A DNA stretch of 64,000 bases. It comes from Aeromonas enteropelogenes (GTDB lineage: Bacteria; Pseudomonadota; Gammaproteobacteria; Enterobacterales; Aeromonadaceae). Positions 26,071-35,173 of the stretch are shown here, piece by piece. The position numbers were made by a program, and so were the translations under genes. The stretch's first letter is position 1. Every line of letters starts with the position of its first letter. The stretch lies in the NCBI RefSeq assembly GCF_000819845.1, contig NZ_CDCG01000002.1, positions 45,255-109,254 on the forward strand, read 5' to 3'. The notes under the pieces are model-generated. The model worked only from the letters and a program-made list of their open reading frames with translations. It had not been told where the DNA came from and made no database searches.

Positions 26071-26874
26071 ATGAACAACAAACTGCGTGGCTATGTGCGC
26101 CCGGACAACGATAACACCCAGGTAGAGACCTGGGGCTGGCCCGAGATGGAGGTCGAGTCCGAAGTCGAGACCAATGCGCTGGGACTCTCCCCTGACTGGT
26201 ACCAGCAGGAAGAGGAGGTGGTGGAGCCGGAGCCCGAACAGGAGCCGACTCCCAGCATCACGGCCGAGGAGCTGGAGGCCATTCGCCAGGCCGCCTGGGA
26301 AGAGGGAATGGCCGAAGGCCGTGAGGCAGGATTTGCCAAGGGGCTGGAAGAGGGCAAGCTGGAGGGCTTGCAGCAGGGGCATGCAGCCGGCCTCGAGCAG
26401 GGACGTGAGGAGGGGCTGGCCATGGGCCGCGAGCTGGTGGAGCAGGAGATTGCCCACTGGCAGGAACTGGCCTCCCGATTGGCCAATCCCCTGAATGAGC
26501 TGGATCAGGCCGTGGAGCAGCAGCTCATCGCCCTGGTACAGCAGCTGGCCCGTGCGCTGATCCGCCATGAGGCCGAGACCTCGCCCCGCCTGCTGCTGGA
26601 GGCGCTCAAAGAGGGGCTGGCCCTGCTGCCCGCCGCCGAGCAGGGAGTCACCCTGATGCTGCATCCCGACGATGTGGCCCGGGTCGAGCAGGCGTTCGGG
26701 GCCGAAGAGTGCGCCAAGCGCCACTGGCGACTGCAAAGCGATCCCACCCTCTCCCCCGGCGATCTGCAGCTGGCGACCGAACTCTCCAGCATTGATCTGA
26801 CCCTGGCTGGGCGTATTGATCAGCTGCTGCGCAACTTTCTGCGGGACAACGCATCCCGGGAACCCCATTCATGA
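26071..26874 (+). CDS. fliH: Flagellar export ATPase regulator FliH
   Basis: The 267-residue cytoplasmic protein has an acidic N-terminal third (W-containing, binds FlhA/FliN in homologues) and then an uninterrupted GxxxG series: eleven glycines spaced every fourth residue from G79 to G119. The C-terminal domain (about 130-267) resembles the V-ATPase stalk family. FliH dimers hold FliI inactive and dock it at the export gate. ATG at 26071 follows GAGGAG some distance upstream and a weaker GAAAG. FliI begins 57 bp downstream. Confidence 0.93.
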   Translation: MNNKLRGYVRPDNDNTQVETWGWPEMEVESEVETNALGLSPDWYQQEEEVVEPEPEQEPTPSITAEELEAIRQAAWEEGMAEGREAGFAKGLEEGKLEGLQQGHAAGLEQGREEGLAMGRELVEQEIAHWQELASRLANPLNELDQAVEQQLIALVQQLARALIRHEAETSPRLLLEALKEGLALLPAAEQGVTLMLHPDDVARVEQAFGAEECAKRHWRLQSDPTLSPGDLQLATELSSIDLTLAGRIDQLLRNFLRDNASREPHS

Positions 26875-26931
26875 CAGCGTCCGGGTTGGCTGAGGCCGAC
26901 CCGGGCGTTTTTTCGTATCAGAGGAGGCCAG

Positions 26932-28263
26932 ATGAGCGGCTCGTTGCTCAACCGGTTGCAAGGGTACCGGGTTCGCGATAGCGCGCCCAAACCGCCCGTC
27001 GCCGGAAAATTGACCCGGGTGGTGGGGCTGACCCTGGAAGCCATAGGTTGTCGCGCCGCCATCGGGGCCCTCTGTCGCATCGATACCCTGGATGGCACTC
27101 TGGAAGCGGAAGTAGTCGGCTTTTCCGGCGATCGCCTCTATCTGATGCCGAGCGAGCAGCTCAAGGGGGTGATCCCGGGAGCCCGTGTGGTGCCCATCAC
27201 CGAGGAGCACGGCATTCCGGTCGGCATGAACCTGCTCGGCCGGGTCATCGATGGCATCGGCCAGCCCCTCGACGGCCTCGGTCCCATCCTCTCCTCCCAC
27301 TCGGTGCAGTTCGCCCAGCATCGCATCAACCCGCTTTCCCGCCGTCCCATTCATCAGCCGATGGATGTGGGGGTGCGCGCCATCAACGCCGTGCTGACCG
27401 TGGGTCAAGGCCAGCGGATGGGGCTGTTCGCCGGCTCCGGCGTCGGTAAATCCGTGCTGCTCGGCATGATGACCCGTGGCTCGGTGGCGGACGTGGTGGT
27501 GGTAGGCCTCATCGGTGAGCGGGGCCGGGAGGTAAAAGAGTTTATCGAGGAGATCCTGGGGGAGGAGGGGCGTGCCCGCTCCGTGGTGGTGGCGGCCCCT
27601 GCCGATGCCTCGCCCCTGATGCGCCTCAAAGGGTGCGAGACGGCGCTCGCCATCGCCGAGTATTTTCGCGATCAGGGGCTCAATGTGCTGTTGCTGATGG
27701 ATTCGCTCACCCGCTATGCCCAGGCCCAGCGTGAGATCGCGCTGGCGGTGGGTGAGCCCCCGGCGACTAAAGGGTATCCGCCCTCTGTGTTCGCCAAATT
27801 GCCGGCGCTGGTGGAGCGGGCGGGCAACGGCAGCGACGGCCAGGGCTCCATTACGGCGTTTTTTACCGTGCTGACGGAAGGGGACGATCTGCAGGATCCC
27901 ATCGCCGATGCGGCGCGAGCCATCCTCGATGGCCACATAGTGCTGTCGCGCGAACTAGCCGATTCGGGCCACTATCCGGCCATCGACATCGAGAAATCCA
28001 TCAGTCGGGTCATGCCCATGGTCACCTCGCCGGAGCACATGGAGCTGGCGCGCACCCTCAAGCAGTTCTACTCCCTCTATCAGCAGAACCGGGATCTCAT
28101 CACCATCGGCGCCTACAGCCAGGGCTCGGATCCCCGCATCGACCGCGCCATCATCCAGAAACCCTATCTGGATCAGTTCTTGCAGCAGGGCATGCGCGAG
28201 GTCATCCACTATGACGATGGCCTGCAAGCCTTGCAGATGGTGGCCATGCCGCTGATGCGCTGA
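26932..28263 (+). CDS. fliI: Flagellum-specific export ATPase FliI
   Basis: The 443-residue protein is an F1-beta-like ATPase. The Walker A motif is [13 protein letters not shown], the Walker B region is [20 protein letters not shown], and the signature [16 protein letters not shown] matches FliI. It hydrolyses ATP at the flagellar type III export apparatus in the cytoplasm with FliH and FliJ. A strong GAGGAGG ribosome site precedes the ATG at 26932. Confidence 0.97.
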   Translation: MSGSLLNRLQGYRVRDSAPKPPVAGKLTRVVGLTLEAIGCRAAIGALCRIDTLDGTLEAEVVGFSGDRLYLMPSEQLKGVIPGARVVPITEEHGIPVGMNLLGRVIDGIGQPLDGLGPILSSHSVQFAQHRINPLSRRPIHQPMDVGVRAINAVLTVGQGQRMGLFAGSGVGKSVLLGMMTRGSVADVVVVGLIGERGREVKEFIEEILGEEGRARSVVVAAPADASPLMRLKGCETALAIAEYFRDQGLNVLLLMDSLTRYAQAQREIALAVGEPPATKGYPPSVFAKLPALVERAGNGSDGQGSITAFFTVLTEGDDLQDPIADAARAILDGHIVLSRELADSGHYPAIDIEKSISRVMPMVTSPEHMELARTLKQFYSLYQQNRDLITIGAYSQGSDPRIDRAIIQKPYLDQFLQQGMREVIHYDDGLQALQMVAMPLMR

Positions 28264-28288
28264 CGACGGATGAGGGGAGAGAGCGGCG

Positions 28289-28729
28289 ATGAGTAAAGGG
28301 TTGGTGTTGCTGGCCGAACGGCTGGTCGAGGCCGAACAGCAGTGTGCGCTGGCGCTGGTCAAGGCGCAGCAGGATCTGAAGCTGTTCATGGATCAGCAAA
28401 ACGCCCTCAACCAGTACCGCCAGATCTATCACCAGCAGTGGACCGATCGCGGCCTGCAGGGGATCAGCGCCCAGCAGAATACCCAGTATCACGCCTTCAT
28501 CAACAAGCTCGAACAGGCCGCCACCCAGCAGAGCGAAGGGGTGCAGCAGGTGCGCCAGGCGCTGGAGCAGCGGCGGGAAGCCTGGCTGGCGGCCCAGCAG
28601 CGGCGCAAGGCGGTGGAGCTGCTGCTGGAGAAGCAGGCCAGCCGCGAGCAGCAGAAGGCCCAGCGTCAGGAGCAGAAGATGCTGGATGAGTACGCCATAC
28701 TGAGGCGTTTCCATCAATCTGGCCTGTAA
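28289..28729 (+). CDS. fliJ: Flagellar export chaperone FliJ
   Basis: The 146-residue protein is almost wholly coiled coil with very high Gln, Glu, Arg and Lys content (for example QQRRKAVELLLEKQASREQQ), typical of FliJ. FliJ is the stalk that links FliI to FlhA. ATG at 28289 follows GGGGAGAG. The position between fliI and fliK is standard. The 3' end carries the sigma-54 promoter of fliK. Confidence 0.9.
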   Translation: MSKGLVLLAERLVEAEQQCALALVKAQQDLKLFMDQQNALNQYRQIYHQQWTDRGLQGISAQQNTQYHAFINKLEQAATQQSEGVQQVRQALEQRREAWLAAQQRRKAVELLLEKQASREQQKAQRQEQKMLDEYAILRRFHQSGL

Positions 28730-28736
28730 CTTGCTT
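28720..28736 (+). promoter_or_regulatory. Sigma-54 promoter for fliK, overlapping the end of fliJ
   Basis: TGGCCTGTAACTTGCTT has GG (28721-28722) and GC (28733-28734) ten bases apart and fits TGGCAC-N5-TTGC with two changes in the first half. It straddles the fliJ stop and lies 60 bp before fliK. Vibrio polar systems also have an RpoN promoter before fliK. Confidence 0.65.
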
Positions 28737-28795
28737 TGAACTGAACATTGCCGGTGGCCCTGACGTGGGCACCTCCAGAATTCAGGGATCCCATC

Positions 28796-30751
28796 ATGAT
28801 GCAGACAGTGTTGACACAGGCGCCTTCGACTCTGACGAATGGCTTGGAAAATGCCTCCCTGAACGGCGTGGCGGAAACCGGCGGCAGCGATGGCGGCAAC
28901 CCGTCCGGACAGAGAGGGGATTTCGCTACCGAGATCGCCAAGGTTCAGGGGACGGGCTCGGCGCCAGAGCGCGTAAAGAATGCCCCCGAGGCTTCTTCTT
29001 CCCAGATAGCCAAATCTTTGGCGACCGATGAGGTGTCGTCCGAGGTGGAGGCTGCCGGCTCTGACAAACCCGCCAAATCCGATAAATCCGACACGAAAGC
29101 AGAGGATCTCCCCGCCAGCGATTTTCTGCTCCGTCTGCAAGACTCCCTCAAGCTCGACACTACCCTGGTCACGGCGCCGGCGGTGCCCTTGCCTGCACAA
29201 GTGGTGGCGGAACAAGACGCGGCCATCGACCCCGCTTTTGTGGCGAACGGCAATCTCTTGCCGCAAGAGGGGGAGGGTGACGTGCTGGCCGATAACGACG
29301 GGCTCTCGTCATCAGCGGGCAAGTTGGCTCAGACTCTGGCTGCAAAAGGCGGCGAGACGGCCCAGTCGGCTTCAAACGCTATGCCTTCCTTGTCGTCGGC
29401 CCTGATGCAGGGAGGTCAACCCGCGACGCCACTGATAGATGAAGCAGAGGGCGTGCAGCCCAAGGTCTCCCCTGCCGATGAAAGCAAGGTGGTACTGGCC
29501 GATGACGTGCTGGAAGGGGATGAGGATAACGTCTCCCTCAAGGATGGCCCTCGACAGCCTGATGGTGTGAAAGGGGACAAGCCCCTCTCTGCCCAGGAGC
29601 GTTTGGCCCAGCTGGCTGGCCGCCTGCCCGGCGAGGAGCAGACGCCTCCCCTGAAGCAGGCTGAGGCGGTGCAGGGGAAAGAGGGCGAAGAGAGCAAGAT
29701 CAAACCCGATATTCCCCCCATGGCGAGCAAGGTGCCATCTGCTCAGGCTACGACCCAGCAGGGACCGGCAGCGGCGGCCAGGGCGTTCGGTGAAGGCATC
29801 AAGCAACCTGATGCCAGCGTGCAGGTCAGCGCCTCCGAGGCTCGGAGCAAGGGAGAGGAAACCGCTCAGAGTGGCCAGCAGGCCGCACCCGCCAATTCTG
29901 CCAACAGTGATGCCAGCGCGGCCAAGGTGGCCAGAGCCGCAGTGCCGAGCAGCCCGGTGGCCGCCAGCGATGCAGGCACCACACCCCCTGTGATGACGGC
30001 GCCGCAACAGGTACTGGCTCAGGCTCAACCCCAGGGGCCCCAGGCTCCGCTGTCGACCATCTCGGCCGGTATCCAGCAGATGGAGGTGACAGGTAGCAGC
30101 GAGCTGCGCAAGGCGATGGCCCAGGAGGTGAAGCAGAAGGTCGCCGAGGCGAGCAAGAGCCGGCCGGGCGCCGCCTCCGCCAGCACTGGCAATGACGCCC
30201 AGAGCGTGCAGCCGGGGCAGGGCAGCCAGCCGCAACCCCAGGTAACGGAGAGCAAGGGGCCAACCATGCCGGAGGCCGGCGTGCGCCGTGAGCCGCAATC
30301 CTTGCCCCATCTGAACCTGGCCAGCAAGGATGCTCCCGCCGAGCTGCACCAGAAGGTCAATGTGATGCTGGCGGACAAGCTGCAACAGGCGGAGATCCAG
30401 CTCGATCCTCTCGGCCTGGGCAAGATGAAGATCCAGATCCAGATCGGGGCCGACAGCCAGGCCAACGTCCATTTTGTGGTACAACATGGTCAGACCCGCG
30501 AGATGCTGGAGCAGACCATTCCTAGGTTGCGCGAGATGCTGGCCGGTCAGGGTATCCAGCTCGGCCAGACCCAGGTGCAGCAGCAGGCGCCCCAGCAGGG
30601 TCAACAGGGGCAGCAAGGCTTCAGTGGACAGGGCCAGCAGGGTGGCCAGTCAGGCGCCTCCGAGGGACAAGGTAGCGTCGAGGTGGCGAGTTCCGGCCGA
30701 AGTTTGCTGGCGGAATCGACAAACGGTTCCGGAATTGATTTCTATGCTTGA
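28796..30751 (+). CDS. fliK: Flagellar hook-length control protein FliK
   Basis: From the ATG at 28796 (AGGGAT seven bases upstream) the protein has 651 residues. The first 500 are low-complexity Ala, Gly, Ser, Gln and Pro-rich, as in molecular-ruler proteins. The conserved C-terminal hook domain is near residues 510-600: LHQKVNVMLADKLQQAEI, LDPLGLGKMKIQIQI and VHFVVQHGQTREMLEQTIP. A Gln/Gly-rich tail follows. FliK is exported during hook growth and switches substrate specificity through FlhB. It is much longer than E. coli FliK (375 residues). An in-frame start at 28748 is possible but overlaps the sigma-54 leader. Confidence 0.93.
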   Translation: MMQTVLTQAPSTLTNGLENASLNGVAETGGSDGGNPSGQRGDFATEIAKVQGTGSAPERVKNAPEASSSQIAKSLATDEVSSEVEAAGSDKPAKSDKSDTKAEDLPASDFLLRLQDSLKLDTTLVTAPAVPLPAQVVAEQDAAIDPAFVANGNLLPQEGEGDVLADNDGLSSSAGKLAQTLAAKGGETAQSASNAMPSLSSALMQGGQPATPLIDEAEGVQPKVSPADESKVVLADDVLEGDEDNVSLKDGPRQPDGVKGDKPLSAQERLAQLAGRLPGEEQTPPLKQAEAVQGKEGEESKIKPDIPPMASKVPSAQATTQQGPAAAARAFGEGIKQPDASVQVSASEARSKGEETAQSGQQAAPANSANSDASAAKVARAAVPSSPVAASDAGTTPPVMTAPQQVLAQAQPQGPQAPLSTISAGIQQMEVTGSSELRKAMAQEVKQKVAEASKSRPGAASASTGNDAQSVQPGQGSQPQPQVTESKGPTMPEAGVRREPQSLPHLNLASKDAPAELHQKVNVMLADKLQQAEIQLDPLGLGKMKIQIQIGADSQANVHFVVQHGQTREMLEQTIPRLREMLAGQGIQLGQTQVQQQAPQQGQQGQQGFSGQGQQGGQSGASEGQGSVEVASSGRSLLAESTNGSGIDFYA

Positions 30752-30808
30752 TGCAATCCCGAGTAAGTTTATGATACCGAACAAGTTTGAGACTAGGGTG
30801 GACAAGGG

Positions 30809-31330
30809 ATGGCTGACGATAACGAACTGACGCTAAAAGACCCCGCTGCGGGCAAGAAAAAAAAGCTGATCATTATCATTGCCCTGGCCGTCATCTTGCT
30901 GGCCGGTGGCGGTGCAGGGGCCTGGTTTATGCTCTCCGGATCCGACAAACCGGCGGAGGGTGAGCAGAGTGAGCAGACCGATGGCGCGGCGGCCAAGGAT
31001 GCGGCGCCCCAGCCGTCACTCTATGTCGGCATGCCCCGCCCCTTCGTATTCAACGTGGCGGGGGCGCAGCGGGATCGGCTGGTGCAGATCAAAATCCAGT
31101 TGATGGTGCGCGGCACTGCCGACGAGGCCCTGGCCAAGCAACATATTCCGCTGATCGAAGGGACCCTGCTGCGGGTCTTCAGTGCTGCTCCCGCCGAGCA
31201 GTTGATGACCTTTGAGGGCAAGGAGAAGCTGCGCAAGGATTCACTGGAAGAGTGCCGTCGGGTGCTCAATGACCTGGTCTCTTCCCCCGTTATCGAACAA
31301 GTGCTGTTTACCGGCTTTGTAATGCAATAG
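30809..31330 (+). CDS. fliL: Flagellar basal-body-associated protein FliL
   Basis: The 173-residue protein has a lysine-rich cytoplasmic N-terminus (GKKKKLIIIIALAVILLAGG), one membrane segment at residues about 20-40, an acidic Gln/Asp linker and a periplasmic FliL domain (YVGMPRPFVFNVAG; RVFSAAPAEQLMTFEGKEKL). FliL forms a ring around stators and supports torque. It is followed 7 bp later by fliM. Confidence 0.95.
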   Translation: MADDNELTLKDPAAGKKKKLIIIIALAVILLAGGGAGAWFMLSGSDKPAEGEQSEQTDGAAAKDAAPQPSLYVGMPRPFVFNVAGAQRDRLVQIKIQLMVRGTADEALAKQHIPLIEGTLLRVFSAAPAEQLMTFEGKEKLRKDSLEECRRVLNDLVSSPVIEQVLFTGFVMQ

Positions 31331-31337
31331 GTGAAGC

Positions 31338-32408
31338 GTGAGCGATCTGTTAAGTCAGGACGAAATTGATGCCCTCTTGCACGGTGTCGATGATGTCGAA
31401 GAGGAAGAGATAGGGGCGGCGGGGGATCCCGGCGTTGCCCAGTTTGACTTCTCCTCCCAGGACCGCATCGTCCGTGGCCGGATGCCGACCCTGGAGCTGG
31501 TGAACGAGCGGTTCGCCCGCCATATGCGCATCAGCCTGTTCAACATGATGCGCCGCACCGCCGAGGTCTCCATCAACGGCGTGCAGATGCTGAAATTCGG
31601 CGAGTATGTCCACACCTTATTCGTGCCGACCAGTCTCAACATGGTGCGCTTTCGTCCCCTCAAGGGCACGGCGCTCATCACCATGGAGGCGCGTCTGGTC
31701 TTCATCCTGGTGGAGAACTTCTTCGGCGGCGATGGTCGCTATCATGCCAAGATCGAGGGGCGCGAGTTTACCCCGACCGAGCGACGCATCATCCAGATGC
31801 TGCTCAAGCTGGTCTTTGAAGATTACAAGGATGCCTGGGCGCCAGTGATGGATGTGGGCTTCGAGTACCTCGACTCCGAGGTGAACCCGGCCATGGCCAA
31901 CATCGTCAGTCCCACCGAGGTGATCGTGGTGAGCTCGTTCCACATCGAGCTGGACGGCGGTGGTGGCGACTTCCACGTCGCCATGCCCTACTCCATGCTG
32001 GAGCCCATCCGCGAGCTGCTCGATGCTGGCGTCCAGAGCGACAAGGGCGACACCGACGTGCGCTGGAGCAAGGCCCTGCGCGACGAGATCATGGACGTCA
32101 AGGTGGAGCTGAGGGCCAAGCTGCTGGAGACAGAGCTCACCCTGCGCGAACTGATGGAGCTGCAGCCCGGAGACATCATTCCGGTGGAGATGCCGGAGAA
32201 CCTGCTGGTGTTTGTGGAGGATCTGCCCACCTTCCACGCCAAGATGGGTCGCACCAAGGACAACGTGGCGCTCAAGATCACCGACAAGCTCAAGCGCCCG
32301 GAAGGGGTCAAGACAGAGATGCATCTGGTGACCCGGGGCGGTGTACGCATCGATGGTGAAGCCGAGCTGGAAGAGCTCGAGCGCAGCATCGAAGATCAAC
32401 AGCCATAA
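31338..32408 (+). CDS. fliM: Flagellar motor switch protein FliM
   Basis: The 356-residue protein begins at GTG 31338. Its N-terminal LSQDEIDALLHG is the CheY-P-binding peptide of the family. The middle CheC-like domain includes ARHMRISLFNMMRRTAEVS and the C-terminal part is FliN-like (LRAKLLETELTLRELMELQPGD). It forms most of the C ring with FliG and FliN and sets rotation direction. It has typical length. Confidence 0.97.
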   Translation: MSDLLSQDEIDALLHGVDDVEEEEIGAAGDPGVAQFDFSSQDRIVRGRMPTLELVNERFARHMRISLFNMMRRTAEVSINGVQMLKFGEYVHTLFVPTSLNMVRFRPLKGTALITMEARLVFILVENFFGGDGRYHAKIEGREFTPTERRIIQMLLKLVFEDYKDAWAPVMDVGFEYLDSEVNPAMANIVSPTEVIVVSSFHIELDGGGGDFHVAMPYSMLEPIRELLDAGVQSDKGDTDVRWSKALRDEIMDVKVELRAKLLETELTLRELMELQPGDIIPVEMPENLLVFVEDLPTFHAKMGRTKDNVALKITDKLKRPEGVKTEMHLVTRGGVRIDGEAELEELERSIEDQQP

Positions 32409-32457
32409 TCGGCCCCTGAAGCCATTCAGGGGTCACGAAGTAGCATAAGGAACCAAG

Positions 32458-32850
32458 ATGAGCGGAACTGATGAAGAGGATCTGATGGCGGATGCCTGGG
32501 CTGCCGCGCTGGAGGAGCAGGTAACGGCGGAAGCCAAACCGGCCCCCCTTGAGGAGCTGAAGGATGATGCGCCAATCAGTGCCGAGGAGCGGCGCAAGCT
32601 CGACACCATTCTGGATATTCCGGTCACCATTGCCATGGAGGTGGGCCGCAGCCAGATCAGCATTCGCAACCTGCTGCAACTCAACCAGGGCTCCGTAGTG
32701 GAGCTGGATCGCGTGGCGGGTGAGCCGCTGGACGTGCTGGTCAACGGCACTCTGATCGCTCACGGTGAGGTAGTGGTGGTGAACGACAAGTTCGGTATCC
32801 GTCTGACCGATGTCATCAGTCAGATAGAAAGGATCAAGAAGCTCAAATGA
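32458..32850 (+). CDS. fliN: Flagellar motor switch protein FliN
   Basis: The 130-residue protein has an acidic N-terminal region and a C-terminal SpoA domain ([59 protein letters not shown]). It completes the C ring and serves as export dock for FliH. The stop TGA overlaps an ATG (32847-32850) opening a short frame that repeats the FliN C-terminus. Confidence 0.97.
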   Translation: MSGTDEEDLMADAWAAALEEQVTAEAKPAPLEELKDDAPISAEERRKLDTILDIPVTIAMEVGRSQISIRNLLQLNQGSVVELDRVAGEPLDVLVNGTLIAHGEVVVVNDKFGIRLTDVISQIERIKKLK

Positions 32851-32966
32851 CAAGATTCATTGTGTCGCCGATATGGGCTCCCCGGATGCTGACCAAGAAG
32901 TTCGGCATCCCTTCTGTGTTGGCCGATGCCATCAGTCAGATTGAACGGATCAAGAAACTCAAATGA
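32847..32966 (+). other. 39-codon open frame repeating the FliN C-terminus
   Basis: Between fliN and fliO a frame runs ATG (32847) to TGA (32964-32966). Its product starts MTRFIVSPIWAPRMLTKKFG and ends [12 protein letters not shown]. FliN itself ends [20 protein letters not shown], so about 20 C-terminal residues are duplicated. The last 36 bases of the two copies differ at only three positions. ATGA overlaps join it to fliN on the left and fliO on the right, so ribosomes could move through. It is either a remnant of a tandem duplication or a real microprotein; a remnant is more likely. Confidence 0.6.
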
Positions 32967-33346
32967 TGCGCCTGCTCCTGTTACTGTTGCTGCCCCTGCC
33001 TGCGCTGGCCGACGTCGGTGGCGCGGCCAATCCCCCCAGCCTGAGCTCCTGGCTGCTCTCCAGCCTGATGGTGATTGGCCTCATCCTGGTGCTGGGCTTT
33101 CTGCTCAAGAAGAGCAAGATTGCCAACGCCATGGGGGGCGGGCAGATGCGGGTCATCGCCAGCCTGCCGGTCGGCTACAAGGAGAAGCTGATGGTGGTCA
33201 AGGTGGGCGAGCAGCAGCTGCTGATCGGGGTCACCCCGCAGCAGGTCAACTTCCTCTATCGTCTGGAGGAGCCGCTGGACGAGAGCCAGCCCCAGGCGTT
33301 TTCCCAGCAGCTCGGCAAATTGATGGGCAAGCATGAACAAAGCTAA
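32963..33346 (+). CDS. fliO: Flagellar export protein FliO
   Basis: The 127-residue protein has a signal-like first hydrophobic stretch ([18 protein letters not shown]), a second membrane segment near residues 30-50 ([19 protein letters not shown]) and a cytoplasmic domain with the FliO pattern [20 protein letters not shown] and [11 protein letters not shown]. FliO helps assemble the FliPQR export gate. The ATG at 32963 overlaps the stop of the duplicated FliN tail, and the 3' end overlaps fliP by 14 bp. Confidence 0.93.
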   Translation: MMRLLLLLLLPLPALADVGGAANPPSLSSWLLSSLMVIGLILVLGFLLKKSKIANAMGGGQMRVIASLPVGYKEKLMVVKVGEQQLLIGVTPQQVNFLYRLEEPLDESQPQAFSQQLGKLMGKHEQS

Positions 33347-34082
33347 CTGGATCTGGCTGCTGGTCGGCCTGCTGTCACCCCTCGCCATGGCCCAGGACGG
33401 CGGCATGTCGGCGGTGACCGTCAAGACCATGGCGGACGGCAGTCAGGAGTACAGCCTGACCCTGCAAGTGCTGGCCTTGATGACGGCGCTCTCTTTCCTG
33501 CCGGCCATGGTCATCATGATGACCTCGTTTACCCGCATCGTCGTCGTGCTCGGCATCCTGCGCCAGGCCATCGGTCTGCAGCAGAGCCCCTCCAACCAGG
33601 TGCTGATCGGCATCGCCCTGTTCATGTCGTTCTTCATCATGTCGCCGGTGCTGGATCGCATCAACAACGAGGCGCTGCAGCCCTATCTGGCGGAGACCAT
33701 CCAGGCCAAGGAGGCGCTCGAGCGGGCCCAGTTGCCCATCCATCAGTTCATGCTGGCCCAGACCCGGGTCAAGGATCTCAATACCTTCATGGAGATCGCC
33801 AACGTCCAGGTGGCCAAGCCCGCCGACGTGCCGCTGCGGGTGCTGATCCCGGCCTTTGTTACCAGCGAACTCAAGACAGCCTTCCAGATCGGCTTCATGC
33901 TGTTCCTGCCATTCCTTGTCATCGATCTGGTGGTGGCCAGTATCCTGATGGCCATGGGTATGATGATGCTCTCCCCGATGATCGTTTCCCTGCCATTCAA
34001 GCTGATGCTGTTCGTCATGGTGGATGGCTGGAACCTCATTCTGGGATCGCTGGCCAACAGCTTCGGACTGGGTGCCGGCTAA
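33333..34082 (+). CDS. fliP: Flagellar export gate protein FliP
   Basis: The 249-residue protein has a cleavable signal ([15 protein letters not shown]) and the FliP family blocks [24 protein letters not shown] (cited as [16 protein letters not shown]), [12 protein letters not shown] and [11 protein letters not shown] at the end. It has four membrane helices and forms the core of the export gate. It overlaps fliO by 14 bp. Confidence 0.97.
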   Translation: MNKANWIWLLVGLLSPLAMAQDGGMSAVTVKTMADGSQEYSLTLQVLALMTALSFLPAMVIMMTSFTRIVVVLGILRQAIGLQQSPSNQVLIGIALFMSFFIMSPVLDRINNEALQPYLAETIQAKEALERAQLPIHQFMLAQTRVKDLNTFMEIANVQVAKPADVPLRVLIPAFVTSELKTAFQIGFMLFLPFLVIDLVVASILMAMGMMMLSPMIVSLPFKLMLFVMVDGWNLILGSLANSFGLGAG

Positions 34083-34109
34083 GCCGGCCAAGCGCAAGGA
34101 GCCCTGCAT

Positions 34110-34379
34110 ATGAGTCCGGAAACCTTTGTCGACGTCTTTCGTGAGGCGCTCTGGCTGGTGAACATCATGGTGAGCGCCGTGATCCTGCCCAGCCTGTTCG
34201 TCGGCTTGATGGTGGCCATCTTTCAGGCGGCCACCTCCATCAACGAACAGACCCTGAGCTTCCTGCCTCGTCTCATCGTCACCCTGTTTGCCCTGGGGGC
34301 GGGGGCCCACTGGGGCCTGCAGAGCCTGATGGACTTCTTTACCCTGATGGTCAGCCAAATCCCCGAGGTGGTGGGATGA
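34110..34379 (+). CDS. fliQ: Flagellar export gate protein FliQ
   Basis: The 89-residue protein with two membrane helices carries the FliQ pattern: VGLMVAIFQAATSINEQTLSF and then PRLIVTLFALGAGAHW. FliQ packs four copies around FliP5FliR1. Its stop overlaps the fliR ATG (ATGA at 34376-34379). Confidence 0.97.
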   Translation: MSPETFVDVFREALWLVNIMVSAVILPSLFVGLMVAIFQAATSINEQTLSFLPRLIVTLFALGAGAHWGLQSLMDFFTLMVSQIPEVVG

Positions 34380-35173
34380 CCTATACAACCGCTCTTATCA
34401 TGGAGTGGTTGTCTTCCATCCTTTGGCCACTGGCGCGGGTGAGCAGCCTCCTGATGGTGATGGCGGTGTTTGGCAGTCGCCTGACGCCGGCGCGCGTGCG
34501 CATGGGACTGGCGCTGGCCATCACCTTTCTGATCTCGCCGCTACTACCCAAGATGCCACCGGTCGAGCTCTTCTCCGTCGGCAGTTTTCTGGTGCTGGCC
34601 CAGCAGCTGCTCATCGGTGTGGCGCTGGGTCTGATGACCCAGTTTCTGATGGAGAGTTTCGTGATGGCCGGCCAGGTCATCGCCATGCAGACCAGCCTGG
34701 GTTTTGCCACCCTGGTGGATCCCATGAATGGCCAGTCGGCCCCCGTAGTGGGCCAGTTTTATCTGATGCTGGCGACCCTGGTCTTTCTCGCGGTGGATGG
34801 TCATCTCATCATGCTGCGCCTGGTGATCTTGAGTTTCGAGACGCTGCCGGTGTCGGATAGCGGGCTGTCGCTCCCCTCCATCCGGACCCTGATCGGTTTT
34901 CTCGGGGTCATGTATCAGGCCTCTCTGGTGATGGCGCTCTCCGCCATCGTTGCGCTGCTCCTCATCAACTTCGCGTTCGGTGTCATGACCCGGGCGGCGC
35001 CCCAGCTCAACATTTTCAGCATCGGCTTTGCGGTCAGCATGATGTCGGGTCTGCTGATCCTCTGGCTCACCATCGGCGGCTTCCTCGGTCATTTCGATAC
35101 CATGTGGGAGAGGGTGCAGGAGGTCAGCTGCGAGCTGATCGGCACCCAGTGTTTCGGAGGCACCCATGGCTGA
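34376..35173 (+). CDS. fliR: Flagellar export gate protein FliR
   Basis: The 265-residue, six-helix protein matches FliR: WPLARVSSLLMVMAVFGSR, SFVMAGQVIAMQTSLGFATL and VMTRAAPQLNIFSIGFAVSM. The start at 34376 is chosen for the ATGA overlap with fliQ; an in-frame ATG at the MEWLSS position is an alternative. It overlaps flhB by 8 bp. Confidence 0.96.
   Translation: MTYTTALIMEWLSSILWPLARVSSLLMVMAVFGSRLTPARVRMGLALAITFLISPLLPKMPPVELFSVGSFLVLAQQLLIGVALGLMTQFLMESFVMAGQVIAMQTSLGFATLVDPMNGQSAPVVGQFYLMLATLVFLAVDGHLIMLRLVILSFETLPVSDSGLSLPSIRTLIGFLGVMYQASLVMALSAIVALLLINFAFGVMTRAAPQLNIFSIGFAVSMMSGLLILWLTIGGFLGHFDTMWERVQEVSCELIGTQCFGGTHG

Noticed and set aside
28748..28795. Longer N-terminus for FliK
   Set aside because: The extra 16 codons lack a ribosome site and lie in the leader of the sigma-54 promoter; the ATG at 28796 has a good ribosome site.
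32847..32966. Assembly error as the cause of the fliN tail repeat
   Set aside because: The two copies differ at several bases and in the segment before the shared end, so the repeat is unlikely to be a simple assembly or sequencing duplication.
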